From NCBI GenBank assembly GCA_943788095.1, contig CALSOZ010000014.1, positions 1 to 42,593 on the forward strand: 42,593 nt of DNA. Reading direction: 5' to 3'. Under the pieces are notes generated by a model that saw only the letters and a list, made by a program, of their open reading frames with translations, did no database searches and was not told the DNA's origin. Positions 7,919 through 17,881 of the stretch are shown piece by piece. This DNA is from an uncultured Flavobacteriaceae bacterium. Its GTDB lineage: Bacteria; Bacteroidota; Bacteroidia; Flavobacteriales; Flavobacteriaceae. The translations under genes were made by a program, and so were the position numbers. Within the stretch, counting starts at the first letter, position 1. Every line of letters starts with the position of its first letter.

Positions 7919-10345
7919 ATGAAAATATCATATAACTGGTTAAAACAATTTATTAAAATTGATTGGACTGCAGAAAAAACCTCAGAACTTCTTACCGATT
8001 TAGGGTTAGAAGTTGAAGGTTTAGACGTATTTCAATCTGTTAAAGGCGGATTACAAGGCATTGTAGTTGGACAGGTACTAACTTGTGAGCAACATTCCAA
8101 TGCGGACCGATTACGGGTTACCACAATTGATGTTGGGGCAGAAGTCCCTTTAAATATTGTATGTGGAGCGCCCAACGTGGCCATAGGGCAAAAAGTAGCA
8201 GTCGCTACCATTGGAACCACCCTATATACGCCAGAAGGCGAAGCTTGGACCATCAAAAAAGGAAAAATTCGTGGCGAAGAAAGTCACGGAATGTTATGTG
8301 CTGAAGATGAATTAGGCCTAGGGAAATCTCATGATGGGATCATGGTTTTAGACGACTCTTTAGATGTGGGAAGTCCATTAGCCAAACATTTTATTATTGA
8401 AGATGATTTAGTTTTTGAAATTGGATTAACGCCTAACCGTGCAGATGCCATGAGTCATTATGGGACGGCTAGAGACTTGATGGCTGGATTAACGCAACAT
8501 GGAATCAATACAAAACTAATAAGCCCGTCTGTATCTGCTTTTCATGTGGATAATAGAGGGCTAAAAATTGATATTAACATTGAAGACAAAGTCAAAGCTC
8601 CACGATATTGTGGCTTGACAATTTCTGAAATTGTCGTAAAAGAATCGCCTGAATGGTTGCAAAATCGTCTTAAAGCGATAGGAGTCAATCCAATAAATAA
8701 TATTGTGGATGCCACCAACTATGTATTACACGATTTAGGACAGCCTTTGCACGCATTTGATGCGGACCTAATATCTGGCAAAAAAATCAATGTAAAAACA
8801 GTCAAAGCAGGGACTAAATTTGTCACCTTAGATGGCGTTGAACGTACGCTTCATGAAGAAGATCTTATGATTTGTGATGCCAAGAAACCCCTATGTATTG
8901 CGGGGGTTTATGGAGGTGAAAATTCTGGCGTCTCTCATACAACCTCTGCTATCTTTTTAGAAAGCGCCTACTTTAACCCAGTTAGCATTCGAAAAACAGC
9001 GAAAAGACATGCATTAAACACAGATGCCTCGTTTCGATTTGAACGCGGAATTGACCCAAATATCACTGAATATGCACTTAAAAGTGCTGCACTCTTAATT
9101 ACAGAAATCGCTGGTGGAAAAATTTCTAGTGACATAATTGATGAATATCCAAATAAGATTGAGGATGCACAAGTGTTTTTAAGTTTCGATACGACCACTA
9201 AATTAATTGGCCAAGAACTTCCAAAAGAAACCATCAAAGATATTCTTAGTGCTCTAGAAATTAAGGTGAATAATGTGACTGAAAGTGGGCTTGGTCTCAC
9301 AATTCCTGCCTACAGAAATGATGTGCAACGGGAAGTGGATGTCATTGAAGAAATTTTAAGAGTTTACGGCTATAATAATATTGGAATTACCAATAAATTA
9401 AATGCTTCTATTTCGAATTCGTCTAAATTTGAAAGCTATAAAATCGAAAACATTCTTGCGAATCAACTGGTTGGACAAGGGTTTTATGAAATCATGACTA
9501 ACTCCTTAACGTCAGATAAATATTCCGCTTATAGTGACCAATTGGACAAAGCACACGATGTTCAAATATTAAACCCATTAAGCACCGATTTATCCGTAAT
9601 GCGTCAATCCTTAATTTTTTCGGGATTAGAAGCGATTGCATTTAATATCAACAGGCAACAAAGTGATCTAAAGCTTTTTGAATTTGGCAAAACCTATCAC
9701 AATTTCGAAACTAAAAAAGAAGAATTAAACCACCTCTCTCTTTTTTTAACTGGAAATAAAACAGGAAAACAATGGAATACCAAAAACACAGAGGTTGACT
9801 ATTTTTATTTAAAAGGATTGGTAATAGCTATATTGGATCGTTTGGGTATCCAAAAATTAAAAAGTTCGCCACTTACAAATGATGTTTTCAGTGAAGGACA
9901 ACAGCTAAGTGTCGGCAAGCATTCTTTAGTAGAATTTGGAAGTTTAAAAGCCAACACTCTAAAATATTTTGGGATTTCTCAAAGCGTTTTTTGCGCTAAT
10001 TTTAATTGGGACAACCTGTTAAAAGTTATCAATCAAAATACCATTAAGTTTAAAGAAATTTCAAAATACCCAGAAGTAAAACGAGATTTTTCATTATTAA
10101 TTAATGAAGATGTTACTTTTGAAAATGTCTATAAATTAGCAAAACAGACTGAAAATAACTTTTTGAAAAACATCAACTTATTTGATGTGTACACAGGCGA
10201 TAAGTTAGCTGAAGGCAAAAAGAGTTATGCGGTTAGTTTTACATTACAAGACAAAGACAAAACACTGACAGATGTTCAAATTGATAAAATCATGTCGAAA
10301 ATCCAAAAGCGTTTTGAGTCAGAATTAGGGGCAGAATTGCGCTAA
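7919..10345 (+). CDS. pheT: Phenylalanine--tRNA ligase beta subunit
   Basis: The beta subunit of the (alpha-beta)2 enzyme that charges tRNA-Phe; it also edits mischarged Tyr. The 808-residue protein has full family length. The OB-fold tRNA-binding domain is at about residues 40-155 (GQVLTCEQHSNADRLRV, CGAPNVAIGQKVAVA). The B3/B4 editing domain is around 210-390, then B5, a catalytic-like core, and the C-terminal anticodon-binding FDX-ACB domain (KYPEVKRDFSLLI). pheS is not adjacent, as is common in Bacteroidota. It converges directly on trxB with no base between the two stop codons. Confidence 0.97.
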   Translation: MKISYNWLKQFIKIDWTAEKTSELLTDLGLEVEGLDVFQSVKGGLQGIVVGQVLTCEQHSNADRLRVTTIDVGAEVPLNIVCGAPNVAIGQKVAVATIGTTLYTPEGEAWTIKKGKIRGEESHGMLCAEDELGLGKSHDGIMVLDDSLDVGSPLAKHFIIEDDLVFEIGLTPNRADAMSHYGTARDLMAGLTQHGINTKLISPSVSAFHVDNRGLKIDINIEDKVKAPRYCGLTISEIVVKESPEWLQNRLKAIGVNPINNIVDATNYVLHDLGQPLHAFDADLISGKKINVKTVKAGTKFVTLDGVERTLHEEDLMICDAKKPLCIAGVYGGENSGVSHTTSAIFLESAYFNPVSIRKTAKRHALNTDASFRFERGIDPNITEYALKSAALLITEIAGGKISSDIIDEYPNKIEDAQVFLSFDTTTKLIGQELPKETIKDILSALEIKVNNVTESGLGLTIPAYRNDVQREVDVIEEILRVYGYNNIGITNKLNASISNSSKFESYKIENILANQLVGQGFYEIMTNSLTSDKYSAYSDQLDKAHDVQILNPLSTDLSVMRQSLIFSGLEAIAFNINRQQSDLKLFEFGKTYHNFETKKEELNHLSLFLTGNKTGKQWNTKNTEVDYFYLKGLVIAILDRLGIQKLKSSPLTNDVFSEGQQLSVGKHSLVEFGSLKANTLKYFGISQSVFCANFNWDNLLKVINQNTIKFKEISKYPEVKRDFSLLINEDVTFENVYKLAKQTENNFLKNINLFDVYTGDKLAEGKKSYAVSFTLQDKDKTLTDVQIDKIMSKIQKRFESELGAELR

Positions 10346-11296
10346 CTAACCTTCTTTAGATGCCAAATAGCGTTCTGCATCAAGGGCGGCCATACAGCCA
10401 GTTCCTGCAGCTGTTACTGCTTGTCTATACACATGATCCGCAGCATCGCCACTCACAAAAACACCTTCAATGTTTGTTTTAGAAGACCCAGGCGTATTAA
10501 TAATATATCCGGTTTCATCTAACGTCAAAAAATCTTGAAAAATATCGGTATTGGGTTTATGTCCAATGGCCACAAAAAAGCCTGTTGCTGGGATGTCAAT
10601 CAACGCATTTGTTTTGTTGTTTTTGGCTCGAACGCCTGTCACAACTTGACCATCTCCTAGAACTTCTTCGGTTTCTGTATTGAACAAAATTACGATGTTT
10701 TCAGTATTTTTTACGCGGTTTGCCATGATTTTAGAGGCTCTAAATTCATCTCGTCTCACCAACATGGTAACTTTCGTACAAAGTTTAGATAAGTAATGTG
10801 CTTCTTCACAAGCAGAATCACCCGCACCGACAATGACAACTTCTTGGTTTCTATAAAAGAATCCATCACAAACGGCACAAGCAGAAACACCACCACCAAG
10901 TTTTAAATATTTTTGTTCAGAGTCCAAACCTAAATATTTGGCGGTAGCTCCTGTAGAAATTACAATCGTTTCACAGTGAATTTCCTTAGTCCCATTAATC
11001 CATACTTTGTGAATTGGCCCAGAAAAATCAACTTTAGTCACCCAACCATCTCTAACATCGGTCCCAAATCGTTCGGCTTGCGCTTGCAATTCGAGCATCA
11101 TCGCGGGCCCTGTAATACCGTCTGGGTATCCTGGGAAGTTTTCAACTTCATTGGTGGTTGTTAACTGACCACCAGGTTGAGTTCCTTGATATAAAACCGG
11201 AAACATATTAGCACGCGCTGCATAAATAGCGGCGGTGTAACCGGCAGGCCCCGATCCAATAATTAAACATTTTACAGACTCTATAGTATCAGACAT
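10346..11296 (-). CDS. trxB: Thioredoxin-disulfide reductase
   Basis: NADPH-dependent flavoenzyme that reduces thioredoxin. From the ATG at 11296 the protein is 316 residues. It has the FAD-binding GSGPAG (about 14-19), the redox pair CAVC (cysteines about 140 and 143), the NADPH-binding GAGDSA and the C-terminal FAD contact GDAAD. An in-frame upstream ATG (11317) adds seven residues not typical of the family, and the TAnnTTTG element overlaps it, so I prefer 11296. It is divergent from udk. Confidence 0.95.
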   Translation of the reverse strand: MSDTIESVKCLIIGSGPAGYTAAIYAARANMFPVLYQGTQPGGQLTTTNEVENFPGYPDGITGPAMMLELQAQAERFGTDVRDGWVTKVDFSGPIHKVWINGTKEIHCETIVISTGATAKYLGLDSEQKYLKLGGGVSACAVCDGFFYRNQEVVIVGAGDSACEEAHYLSKLCTKVTMLVRRDEFRASKIMANRVKNTENIVILFNTETEEVLGDGQVVTGVRAKNNKTNALIDIPATGFFVAIGHKPNTDIFQDFLTLDETGYIINTPGSSKTNIEGVFVSGDAADHVYRQAVTAAGTGCMAALDAERYLASKEG

Positions 11297-11314
11297 AATT
11301 TCAAATTTAGGATA

Positions 11315-11322
11315 CAAAAGTA
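11315..11322 (-). promoter_or_regulatory. Putative -7 element of trxB
   Basis: Minus-strand TACTTTTG, matching TAnnTTTG, 18 bases upstream of the preferred trxB start. No clear TTG at the expected distance. Its position argues for the shorter start of trxB. Confidence 0.45.
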
Positions 11323-11435
11323 GGCGTTTTACATAAAATTTGAGTGGGAAGTTATTAACAGTTTTATTTTAAATTGTAGATTAAAACATCGGATTAAAAT
11401 TTGGGTGCAATAAACCAAAACCAAGAAAATAATCT

Positions 11436-11443
11436 TAACTTTG
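11436..11443 (+). promoter_or_regulatory. Putative -7 element of the udk-ftsB-mutAB operon
   Basis: TAACTTTG matches TAnnTTTG and lies 22 bases before the udk start. I see no good -33 TTG. It would drive the four overlapping downstream genes. Confidence 0.45.
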
Positions 11444-11465
11444 TTAAAATTGAAAAGCGAGATTT

Positions 11466-12071
11466 ATGTTAATTATTGGTATTGGCGGGGGAACAGGAAG
11501 TGGAAAAACCACAGTGGTAAATCAAATTTTATCAGAATTTCCTACAGGAGAAGTGGAAGTCATTTCTCAAGACTCCTATTACAAGGATACCTCTCATTTG
11601 TCTTTCGAAGAACGTTGTAAAATCAACTTTGACCATCCAAAATCAATTGATTTTGAACTTCTTGAATCGCATCTAAAATCTTTAAAAAATGGCGAAAACA
11701 TCAACCAACCAGTGTATTCATTTAAAACTCACAACCGCACCGATGAAACCAGGGTTACAAAACCCAAAAAAGTGGTCATGGTTGAAGGAATTTTGATTTT
11801 ATCCAATTCTGAATTAAGATCCTTATTTGATATAAAAATATTTGTTCATGCCGATAGTGACGAACGATTAATGCGTCGTTTAAAAAGAGATATTGCCGAA
11901 CGTGGTAGAGATTTAGATGAAGTTTTGGAACGCTACCATACAACGCTCAAACCCATGCACCAACAATTCATAGAACCTATGAAAGCATTTGCCGATATTA
12001 TAATTCCTAACAACCATTATAACACGGTGGCCGTGAATGTCGTAAAATCTATTATAAACGAACAACTGTAA
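11466..12071 (+). CDS. udk: Uridine kinase
   Basis: Phosphorylates uridine and cytidine to UMP/CMP in pyrimidine salvage. The 201-residue length is normal. It has the P-loop GGTGSGKT (residues 8-15), a nucleoside-binding QDSYYKD segment, the FDHPKSIDF motif and a lid with RLMRRLKRDIAERGRD. It is the first gene of a compact operon: its stop TAA shares one base with the ATG of ftsB (TAATG). Confidence 0.95.
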   Translation: MLIIGIGGGTGSGKTTVVNQILSEFPTGEVEVISQDSYYKDTSHLSFEERCKINFDHPKSIDFELLESHLKSLKNGENINQPVYSFKTHNRTDETRVTKPKKVVMVEGILILSNSELRSLFDIKIFVHADSDERLMRRLKRDIAERGRDLDEVLERYHTTLKPMHQQFIEPMKAFADIIIPNNHYNTVAVNVVKSIINEQL

Positions 12072-12403
12072 TGTTTAAAAAGTTAAAAAGATTCTGGAAG
12101 CTATTGAAACCGTTTAAGAATATCTACTTTCTTATTTTGATTGTATTTATTGTATGGATGGTAGTTTTTGATGCAAACTCATGGTTCATCCACTCGGATT
12201 TAAATGAAGATATTGAGGATTTAGATTCTAAAATTGAGTTTTATAAGCGTGAAATTTCAGATGATCAAAAAGAAATCAACACCCTTAACTCTCCTGGTGG
12301 AATTGAAAAATATGCACGTGAGCATTATAAAATGAAAAAAGAAAACGAAGTCGTTTACATCATTGAAGATTCCGATAGCCTAAAGACCAAAACAAATGAG
12401 TAA
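12071..12403 (+). CDS. FtsB/DivIC-family septum formation initiator
   Basis: Small bitopic divisome protein of 110 residues. A basic cytoplasmic N-terminus is followed by one membrane helix (about 17-34), then a periplasmic coiled coil with acidic heptads (about 40-70) and the conserved GGIEKYAREHYKMKKENEVVY segment. This order is diagnostic of the FtsB/DivIC family, which links FtsL and FtsQ/DivIB. The gene is sandwiched by overlaps: 1 base with udk and 8 bases with mutA, so translation is probably coupled. Confidence 0.9.
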   Translation: MFKKLKRFWKLLKPFKNIYFLILIVFIVWMVVFDANSWFIHSDLNEDIEDLDSKIEFYKREISDDQKEINTLNSPGGIEKYAREHYKMKKENEVVYIIEDSDSLKTKTNE

Positions 12404-13766
12404 GTCGCGTCTTTTTGAGAATTTCGAATCAACATCTTCCAAAGCTTGGAAACAAAAAATTCAGTTTGAACTTCAAGGAAAAGATTTTAATGACCATTTA
12501 GTTTGGAATTCTATTGAAGGAATAGATGTGAAACCGTTTTACCATTCTGAATCTTATTCTAAATCTCCTTCCTTTCAACATAATGCTTCTGATTGGAACA
12601 TCGGACATTCAATCTATGTCAACTCAATTGAAAAGAGTAATGCCCACGCCATTGATCTCATTAAAAAAGGAGTGGAAAGTTTATTTTTTACACTTCCTAC
12701 AGATAAAATACCATTGGATAAACTTCTCAACAATATTGACACAAGCAAAATTTCTATTTATTTTGAACCGTTGTTTATTTCTAAAGAACTGGTCCAAACA
12801 CTTCATACGTATGCCGTCAATCATACCACTTCATTTTATGTTTTAAATGACCCCATTGGTCACCTCGCTCGGTCCGGAAACTGGCATAAAAATCTCACAT
12901 CCGATCTAAATCATTTAAAACAAATCCTAGCCATTGGAACTGATTTAAAAAGTGTGCTTTCGGTTGATTTAGGGCTCATTCAAAACGCAGGTGGAAGTAT
13001 GATTCAACAATTGGCCTACACCCTAGCCCATGCCAATGAATATCTAAATTTGATTGATGAAAAGAGTCTTAAATCGGTAGTTTTTAAAGTCTCAGTTGGT
13101 GGTAATTACTTTTTTGAAATTGCAAAACTTCAAGCACTTCGAGTGTTGTGGAAAAGTCTCAAAACTGACTATGGAACCGCTATCGATTGTCACATCCTTA
13201 CCCAACCGAGTCGTCGCAATAAAACGATTTACGACTATAATATCAACATGCTTCGAACGACAACTGAATGCATGAGTGCCATTTTAGGAAGCAGTGATAC
13301 TATTATGAATATGCCTTACGATCATTTATACCATAAGGATAATGAATTTGGGGATCGATTGTCAAGAAATCAATTACTAATTCTTAAAAATGAAAGTTAT
13401 TTTGATGCGGTTTCAAACCCAACAGAAGGCGCGTATTATATTGAAACCTTGACACATCAATTGGCTCAAAAATCATTAGATTTGTTCAAGGAAGTTGAAC
13501 ATCAAGGTGGCTATTTAAAACTCTTGAAAGAAGGAGTTATTCAACGCAAAATTAAAGAACACGCTCAAAAAGAACAACGGCTATACGATGAAGGACATGA
13601 AGGTCTTTTAGGAACTCATTTTCAACAAAATCCATCGGACCAAATGAAAGCGGAGCTCGAGTTATATCCTTTTCTCAAACAACAGGCTCGAAAAACATTA
13701 TTAGAACCCATTATCCCTCGTAGAATTTCGGAAGAAATTGAACAAAAACGTCTGAAAGATGAATAG
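12396..13766 (+). CDS. mutA: Methylmalonyl-CoA mutase small (beta) subunit
   Basis: Non-catalytic partner of the B12-dependent mutase that interconverts succinyl-CoA and methylmalonyl-CoA. The 456 residues resemble the TIM-barrel part of the large subunit (compare [24 protein letters not shown] with the HCQTSGW region of MutB). It lacks the C-terminal B12-binding-like domain of the classic propionibacterial beta subunit, as is usual in flavobacteria. It overlaps ftsB upstream and mutB downstream by 8 bases each. The start ATG is in the overlap. Confidence 0.9.
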   Translation: MSKSRLFENFESTSSKAWKQKIQFELQGKDFNDHLVWNSIEGIDVKPFYHSESYSKSPSFQHNASDWNIGHSIYVNSIEKSNAHAIDLIKKGVESLFFTLPTDKIPLDKLLNNIDTSKISIYFEPLFISKELVQTLHTYAVNHTTSFYVLNDPIGHLARSGNWHKNLTSDLNHLKQILAIGTDLKSVLSVDLGLIQNAGGSMIQQLAYTLAHANEYLNLIDEKSLKSVVFKVSVGGNYFFEIAKLQALRVLWKSLKTDYGTAIDCHILTQPSRRNKTIYDYNINMLRTTTECMSAILGSSDTIMNMPYDHLYHKDNEFGDRLSRNQLLILKNESYFDAVSNPTEGAYYIETLTHQLAQKSLDLFKEVEHQGGYLKLLKEGVIQRKIKEHAQKEQRLYDEGHEGLLGTHFQQNPSDQMKAELELYPFLKQQARKTLLEPIIPRRISEEIEQKRLKDE

Positions 13767-15876
13767 AAAAAAGGTTCAACATATTGTTTTAGAAAGTGAT
13801 TCGCCAAAGATTGCCAAAAAAAAATCATTTGAAACGGCCGAAACAATCGCAATTCAATCGAGCTATTCTAAAAAAGATACCGAACCACTTGAACACCTAG
13901 ATTTTGCTGCTGGAACGCCCCCATTTTTAAGAGGTCCCTACAGCACTATGTATGTGCAACGTCCGTGGACTATTAGACAATATGCTGGGTTTTCAACCGC
14001 CGAAGACAGTAATGCTTTTTATAAACGAAACTTAAAAGCGGGGCAAAAGGGGCTTTCTGTCGCCTTTGATTTACCCACCCATCGTGGCTATGACAGTGAC
14101 CACGAACGGGTTGTAGGAGATGTGGGAAAAGCAGGAGTTGCCATTGATACTGTCGAAGACATGAAATTATTGTTTGATGAAATTCCTTTAGATCAAATGA
14201 GTGTTTCCATGACCATGAATGGGGCTGTTTTGCCCATTATGGCATTTTACATCGTGGCTGCACAAGAACAGGGCGTGGAACTAGATCAGTTAAGTGGAAC
14301 CATTCAGAATGATATCTTGAAAGAATTTATGGTTCGAAACACCTATATTTATCCACCTGAAGCATCCATGAAAATTGTATCAAACATCTTTGAATATACG
14401 AGTAAACACATGCCAAAGTTCAATAGCATTAGTATTTCTGGGTATCATATGCAAGAAGCTGGCGCAACTGCCGATATAGAACTCGCTTACACCTTGGCAA
14501 ATGGACTTGAATATATACGAAAAGGGTTAGACGCTGGACTTGATATTGATACTTTTGCGCCTAGATTATCCTTTTTCTGGGGCATCGGAATGAATCACTT
14601 TATGGAAATCGCCAAACTGCGTGCTGCACGTATGTTATGGGCAAAAATTGTCCAAAAATTTAACCCTAAAAACCCAAAATCTTTAGCACTGAGAACTCAT
14701 TGTCAGACCAGTGGTTGGAGTTTAACAGAACAAGATCCTTTTAACAATGTCGCTCGAACTTGTATTGAAGCGACGGCAGCTATTTTTGGAGGCACCCAAA
14801 GTTTACATACGAATGCCTTAGACGAAGCCATCGCTTTGCCCACCGATTTTTCGGCAAGAATTGCAAGAAACACACAACTTTACCTTCAAAAAGAAACTAA
14901 AATTACCAAAACAGTCGATCCATGGGCTGGAAGTTATTATGTTGAAAAACTGACCCACGAAATTGCTGAAAAAGCTTGGAGTCATATTGAAGAAGTGGAA
15001 GCATTAGGCGGCATGACGGATGCCATTAAAACAGGCGTACCTAAACTACGAATTGAAGAAGCCGCTGCCCGAAAACAAGCTCGCATCGATTCTGGTCAAG
15101 ACCTCATTATTGGCGTCAATATGAACCAACTAGAAAACGAAGACGCCTTGCAAATTTTGGAAGTTGATAATGAACTCGTTCGGTCGCAACAAATTGACCG
15201 TTTAGAAAAAACAAAATCTCGTCGTAATTCTGAAAAAGTGAAGTGGATTTTAGAAAAAATAACAAAAACTGCTGCTAACGGCAAAGAAAATTTATTAGCT
15301 TTAGCCATCGAAGCTGCCAAAGAACGCGCAACATTAGGAGAAATTAGCGATGCATTGGAACACGAATTTGGACGGTATAAAGCAGACATAAAAACATTTT
15401 CAGGCGTGTACAGTAAAGAACTTAAAAAAGATGTGTCTTTTGAAAAAGCCAAACAACTGGCCAATCAATTTGCGGAATTAGAAGGACGTCGCCCCAGAAT
15501 AATGATTGCTAAGATGGGACAAGATGGTCATGATCGTGGTGCAAAAGTGGTAGCGACTGGCTATGCCGATTTAGGGTTTGATGTTGATATTGGCCCACTT
15601 TTTCAAACCGCTGAAGAAGCTGCAAAACAAGCAGTTGAAAATGATGTTCATATCTTAGGAGTATCCTCTTTAGCAGGTGGTCACAAAACGCTCGTTCCTA
15701 AAGTTATTGAAGCGTTAAAAGCACATGGACGTGAAGATATCATGGTGATCGTTGGTGGTGTCATTCCAAAACAAGATTATCAATATTTATTCGATGCTGG
15801 TACTGTGGCTGTTTTTGGACCAGGTACAAGAATAAGCGATGCTGCCATTATAGTTTTGGATATCTTGATAAATTAA
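13759..15876 (+). CDS. mutB: Methylmalonyl-CoA mutase large (alpha) subunit, catalytic
   Basis: Adenosylcobalamin-dependent mutase; in flavobacteria it links propionate or odd-chain/branched degradation with the TCA cycle. The 705 residues include the substrate-binding start ([14 protein letters not shown], with the active-site Tyr), the TIM barrel with [14 protein letters not shown], and a C-terminal B12-binding domain. The latter has the base-off motif D-x-H-x2-G at D589, H591 and G594, then GVSSLAGGH and the VIVGG strand. No meaB chaperone or epimerase is in the window. It is the last gene of the operon and overlaps mutA by 8 bases. Confidence 0.96.
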   Translation: MNRKKVQHIVLESDSPKIAKKKSFETAETIAIQSSYSKKDTEPLEHLDFAAGTPPFLRGPYSTMYVQRPWTIRQYAGFSTAEDSNAFYKRNLKAGQKGLSVAFDLPTHRGYDSDHERVVGDVGKAGVAIDTVEDMKLLFDEIPLDQMSVSMTMNGAVLPIMAFYIVAAQEQGVELDQLSGTIQNDILKEFMVRNTYIYPPEASMKIVSNIFEYTSKHMPKFNSISISGYHMQEAGATADIELAYTLANGLEYIRKGLDAGLDIDTFAPRLSFFWGIGMNHFMEIAKLRAARMLWAKIVQKFNPKNPKSLALRTHCQTSGWSLTEQDPFNNVARTCIEATAAIFGGTQSLHTNALDEAIALPTDFSARIARNTQLYLQKETKITKTVDPWAGSYYVEKLTHEIAEKAWSHIEEVEALGGMTDAIKTGVPKLRIEEAAARKQARIDSGQDLIIGVNMNQLENEDALQILEVDNELVRSQQIDRLEKTKSRRNSEKVKWILEKITKTAANGKENLLALAIEAAKERATLGEISDALEHEFGRYKADIKTFSGVYSKELKKDVSFEKAKQLANQFAELEGRRPRIMIAKMGQDGHDRGAKVVATGYADLGFDVDIGPLFQTAEEAAKQAVENDVHILGVSSLAGGHKTLVPKVIEALKAHGREDIMVIVGGVIPKQDYQYLFDAGTVAVFGPGTRISDAAIIVLDILIN

Positions 15877-15942
15877 CTATCTTTAAGCGTTCTTAACCGA
15901 ATCTATTTATAAGTAAGTTGCAAATGAAATCCCAAATCTCAT

Positions 15943-17034
15943 ATGCCACAACCAAAAATTATAGCAGTTGCTAATCAGAAAGGCGGTGTAGGTAAAACTA
16001 CAACCGCTATAAATTTATCCTATGCTCTTGGCATTTTGGATCAAAAGGTATTGCTCATTGATGCCGACCCACAAGCAAATGCTACTTCTGGCTTGGGAAT
16101 CTTAACAACAAATCTTAAATCCTCTATTGTAAATCTATTCCAAGGAGATGATGATATCACTCAATGTGTTTTAGAAACTCACAGTCCAAATCTAAAAATA
16201 ATACCAGATTATATTCGGCTTGCTGAACTTGAAATCAATGTTCAAAACACGAACGTAAATCGATTAAAAGAGGCCCTTTCTAAAATAAAAAGTGATTATG
16301 ACTATATCACTATTGATTGCTCACCCTCTTTGGGGTATCTGACTTTAAATTCATTTGTCGCATCCGACTCCATAATAATACCCGTTCAATGTGAGTTTTT
16401 CGCATTGGACGGATTAAGTAAATTACTTTCTACTGTTAGAAGTGTTCAAAAATCATTCAATCCTGACCTAGATATTGAAGGGATTTTAATGACCATGCAT
16501 GATGAGCGACTGAGTCATAACAACCATGTTATTCGTGAATTAAAAAAGCATTTTGATGATCTGATTTTTAAAACAATCATCAAAAGAAATATAAGTTTAA
16601 GTGAAGCACCTAGTTTTGGAACCAGTGTGTTTGATTATAAAGCGAGCAGTGAAGGCTCGACAAATTACCTCAATCTATCCCGTGAAATCATGAAAAATCA
16701 ATCCTTAGAAAAACGTACTACTTTAGGCAAAGAGCTGCATCAAATCCTGAGAGACACCAACGAAAATGTTTCGTTTTCACCGACCTTTAAAGAAAGAAAT
16801 TTAGATACTTTCAAACCATTTTCATTTAAAGATAAAAATTTCGAGAAGCTACTTGGAAACACAAAAGATGAGGTCATATCTCAATTAGGCTTAGTATACA
16901 ATGATTTACACAGCGATGTATGGATGTATCGTATTTCTGAAAAGATTAGTCTATTTAAAAAAAATTATCTTTATTTATATTTTGAGAAAAATAAAGTGAA
17001 GCACATCCAATTAAGACGCTTTAAATACAGTTGA
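15943..17034 (+). CDS. ParA/Soj-family ATPase with an added C-terminal domain
   Basis: The first ~250 residues form a ParA ATPase: deviant Walker A KGGVGKTT, DADPQAN (Walker A') and IDCSPSLG (Walker B), all intact. By eye more than half of the positions match the downstream canonical ParA, so they are paralogues. Unlike that protein it continues for about 110 residues: a polar linker (about 255-300), then a compact segment with a 'TKDEVISQLG' start, a central VWMYR and a C-terminal YLYLYFEKNKVKHIQLRRF strand pair. That pattern recalls BamE/SmpA-like folds, which is inference only. It lies 66 bases after mutB and 69 before parA. Its role may be cargo positioning or chromosome segregation. Confidence 0.8.
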   Translation: MPQPKIIAVANQKGGVGKTTTAINLSYALGILDQKVLLIDADPQANATSGLGILTTNLKSSIVNLFQGDDDITQCVLETHSPNLKIIPDYIRLAELEINVQNTNVNRLKEALSKIKSDYDYITIDCSPSLGYLTLNSFVASDSIIIPVQCEFFALDGLSKLLSTVRSVQKSFNPDLDIEGILMTMHDERLSHNNHVIRELKKHFDDLIFKTIIKRNISLSEAPSFGTSVFDYKASSEGSTNYLNLSREIMKNQSLEKRTTLGKELHQILRDTNENVSFSPTFKERNLDTFKPFSFKDKNFEKLLGNTKDEVISQLGLVYNDLHSDVWMYRISEKISLFKKNYLYLYFEKNKVKHIQLRRFKYS

Positions 17035-17115
17035 AAACTTGATTAAATTCTTAAACAATTTGGTTTTAATTCCTGGTAAATAATTGTATTTTTACATAAA
17101 TAAATGAAAAAATTA

Positions 17116-17877
17116 ATGGGAAAGCTCATTGCTGTTGCGAATCAAAAAGGAGGCGTTGGAAAAACCACAACCACGGTGAATCTAGCTGCTTGTTTAGGAG
17201 CTTTAGATAAAAAAATATTATTAATAGATGCTGACCCCCAAGCCAATGCCTCTTCTGGACTTGGAATTGATGTCGATTCTGTTGAGCTTGGAACGTATCA
17301 ATTGTTAGAACATAATTGTACGGCAAAAGAAGCGATTCAAAAAACATCCGCTACAAATGTGGATATCATCCCTGCACACATTGATTTGGTAGCCATAGAA
17401 ATTGAACTCGTAAATATGGAGAAACGAGAATATATGCTCAAACAAGCCATTGAGCCTATCAAATCCGAATACGATTATATTCTTATCGATTGTGCGCCAT
17501 CTCTTGGTCTATTGACATTGAATGCACTCACCGCAGCCGATTCTGTTCTCATACCGATTCAGTGTGAATACTTTGCTTTAGAAGGCTTAGGTAAATTATT
17601 AAATACAATCAAAAGTGTTCAAAAAATTCATAATCCCGATTTAGATATTGAGGGTCTCTTGCTCACCATGTATGATTCTAGGTTACGATTATCAAATCAG
17701 GTTGTTGAAGAAGTTCAAAATCATTTTTCTAACATGGTTTTCAAAACCATTATACAACGAAATGTACGACTCAGCGAAGCGCCAAGTTATGGGGAAAGCA
17801 TAATTAATTATGACGTAAATAGTAAAGGTGCTACAAATTACTTAAGTTTGGCTAAAGAAATCATCAGTAAACAGTAA
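17116..17877 (+). CDS. parA: Chromosome-partitioning ATPase ParA (Soj)
   Basis: Partitioning ATPase that acts with ParB/parS to separate chromosome origins. It has deviant Walker A KGGVGKTT, DADPQANASSGLG, IDCAPSLG and the C-terminal SEAPSYG region. The start at 17116 (MGKLIAVANQKGG) matches the family; an in-frame ATG at 17104 adds four residues. The ~253-residue length is canonical. parB starts 4 bases after its stop, so the pair forms one operon. Confidence 0.93.
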   Translation: MGKLIAVANQKGGVGKTTTTVNLAACLGALDKKILLIDADPQANASSGLGIDVDSVELGTYQLLEHNCTAKEAIQKTSATNVDIIPAHIDLVAIEIELVNMEKREYMLKQAIEPIKSEYDYILIDCAPSLGLLTLNALTAADSVLIPIQCEYFALEGLGKLLNTIKSVQKIHNPDLDIEGLLLTMYDSRLRLSNQVVEEVQNHFSNMVFKTIIQRNVRLSEAPSYGESIINYDVNSKGATNYLSLAKEIISKQ

Positions 17878-17881
17878 TATA

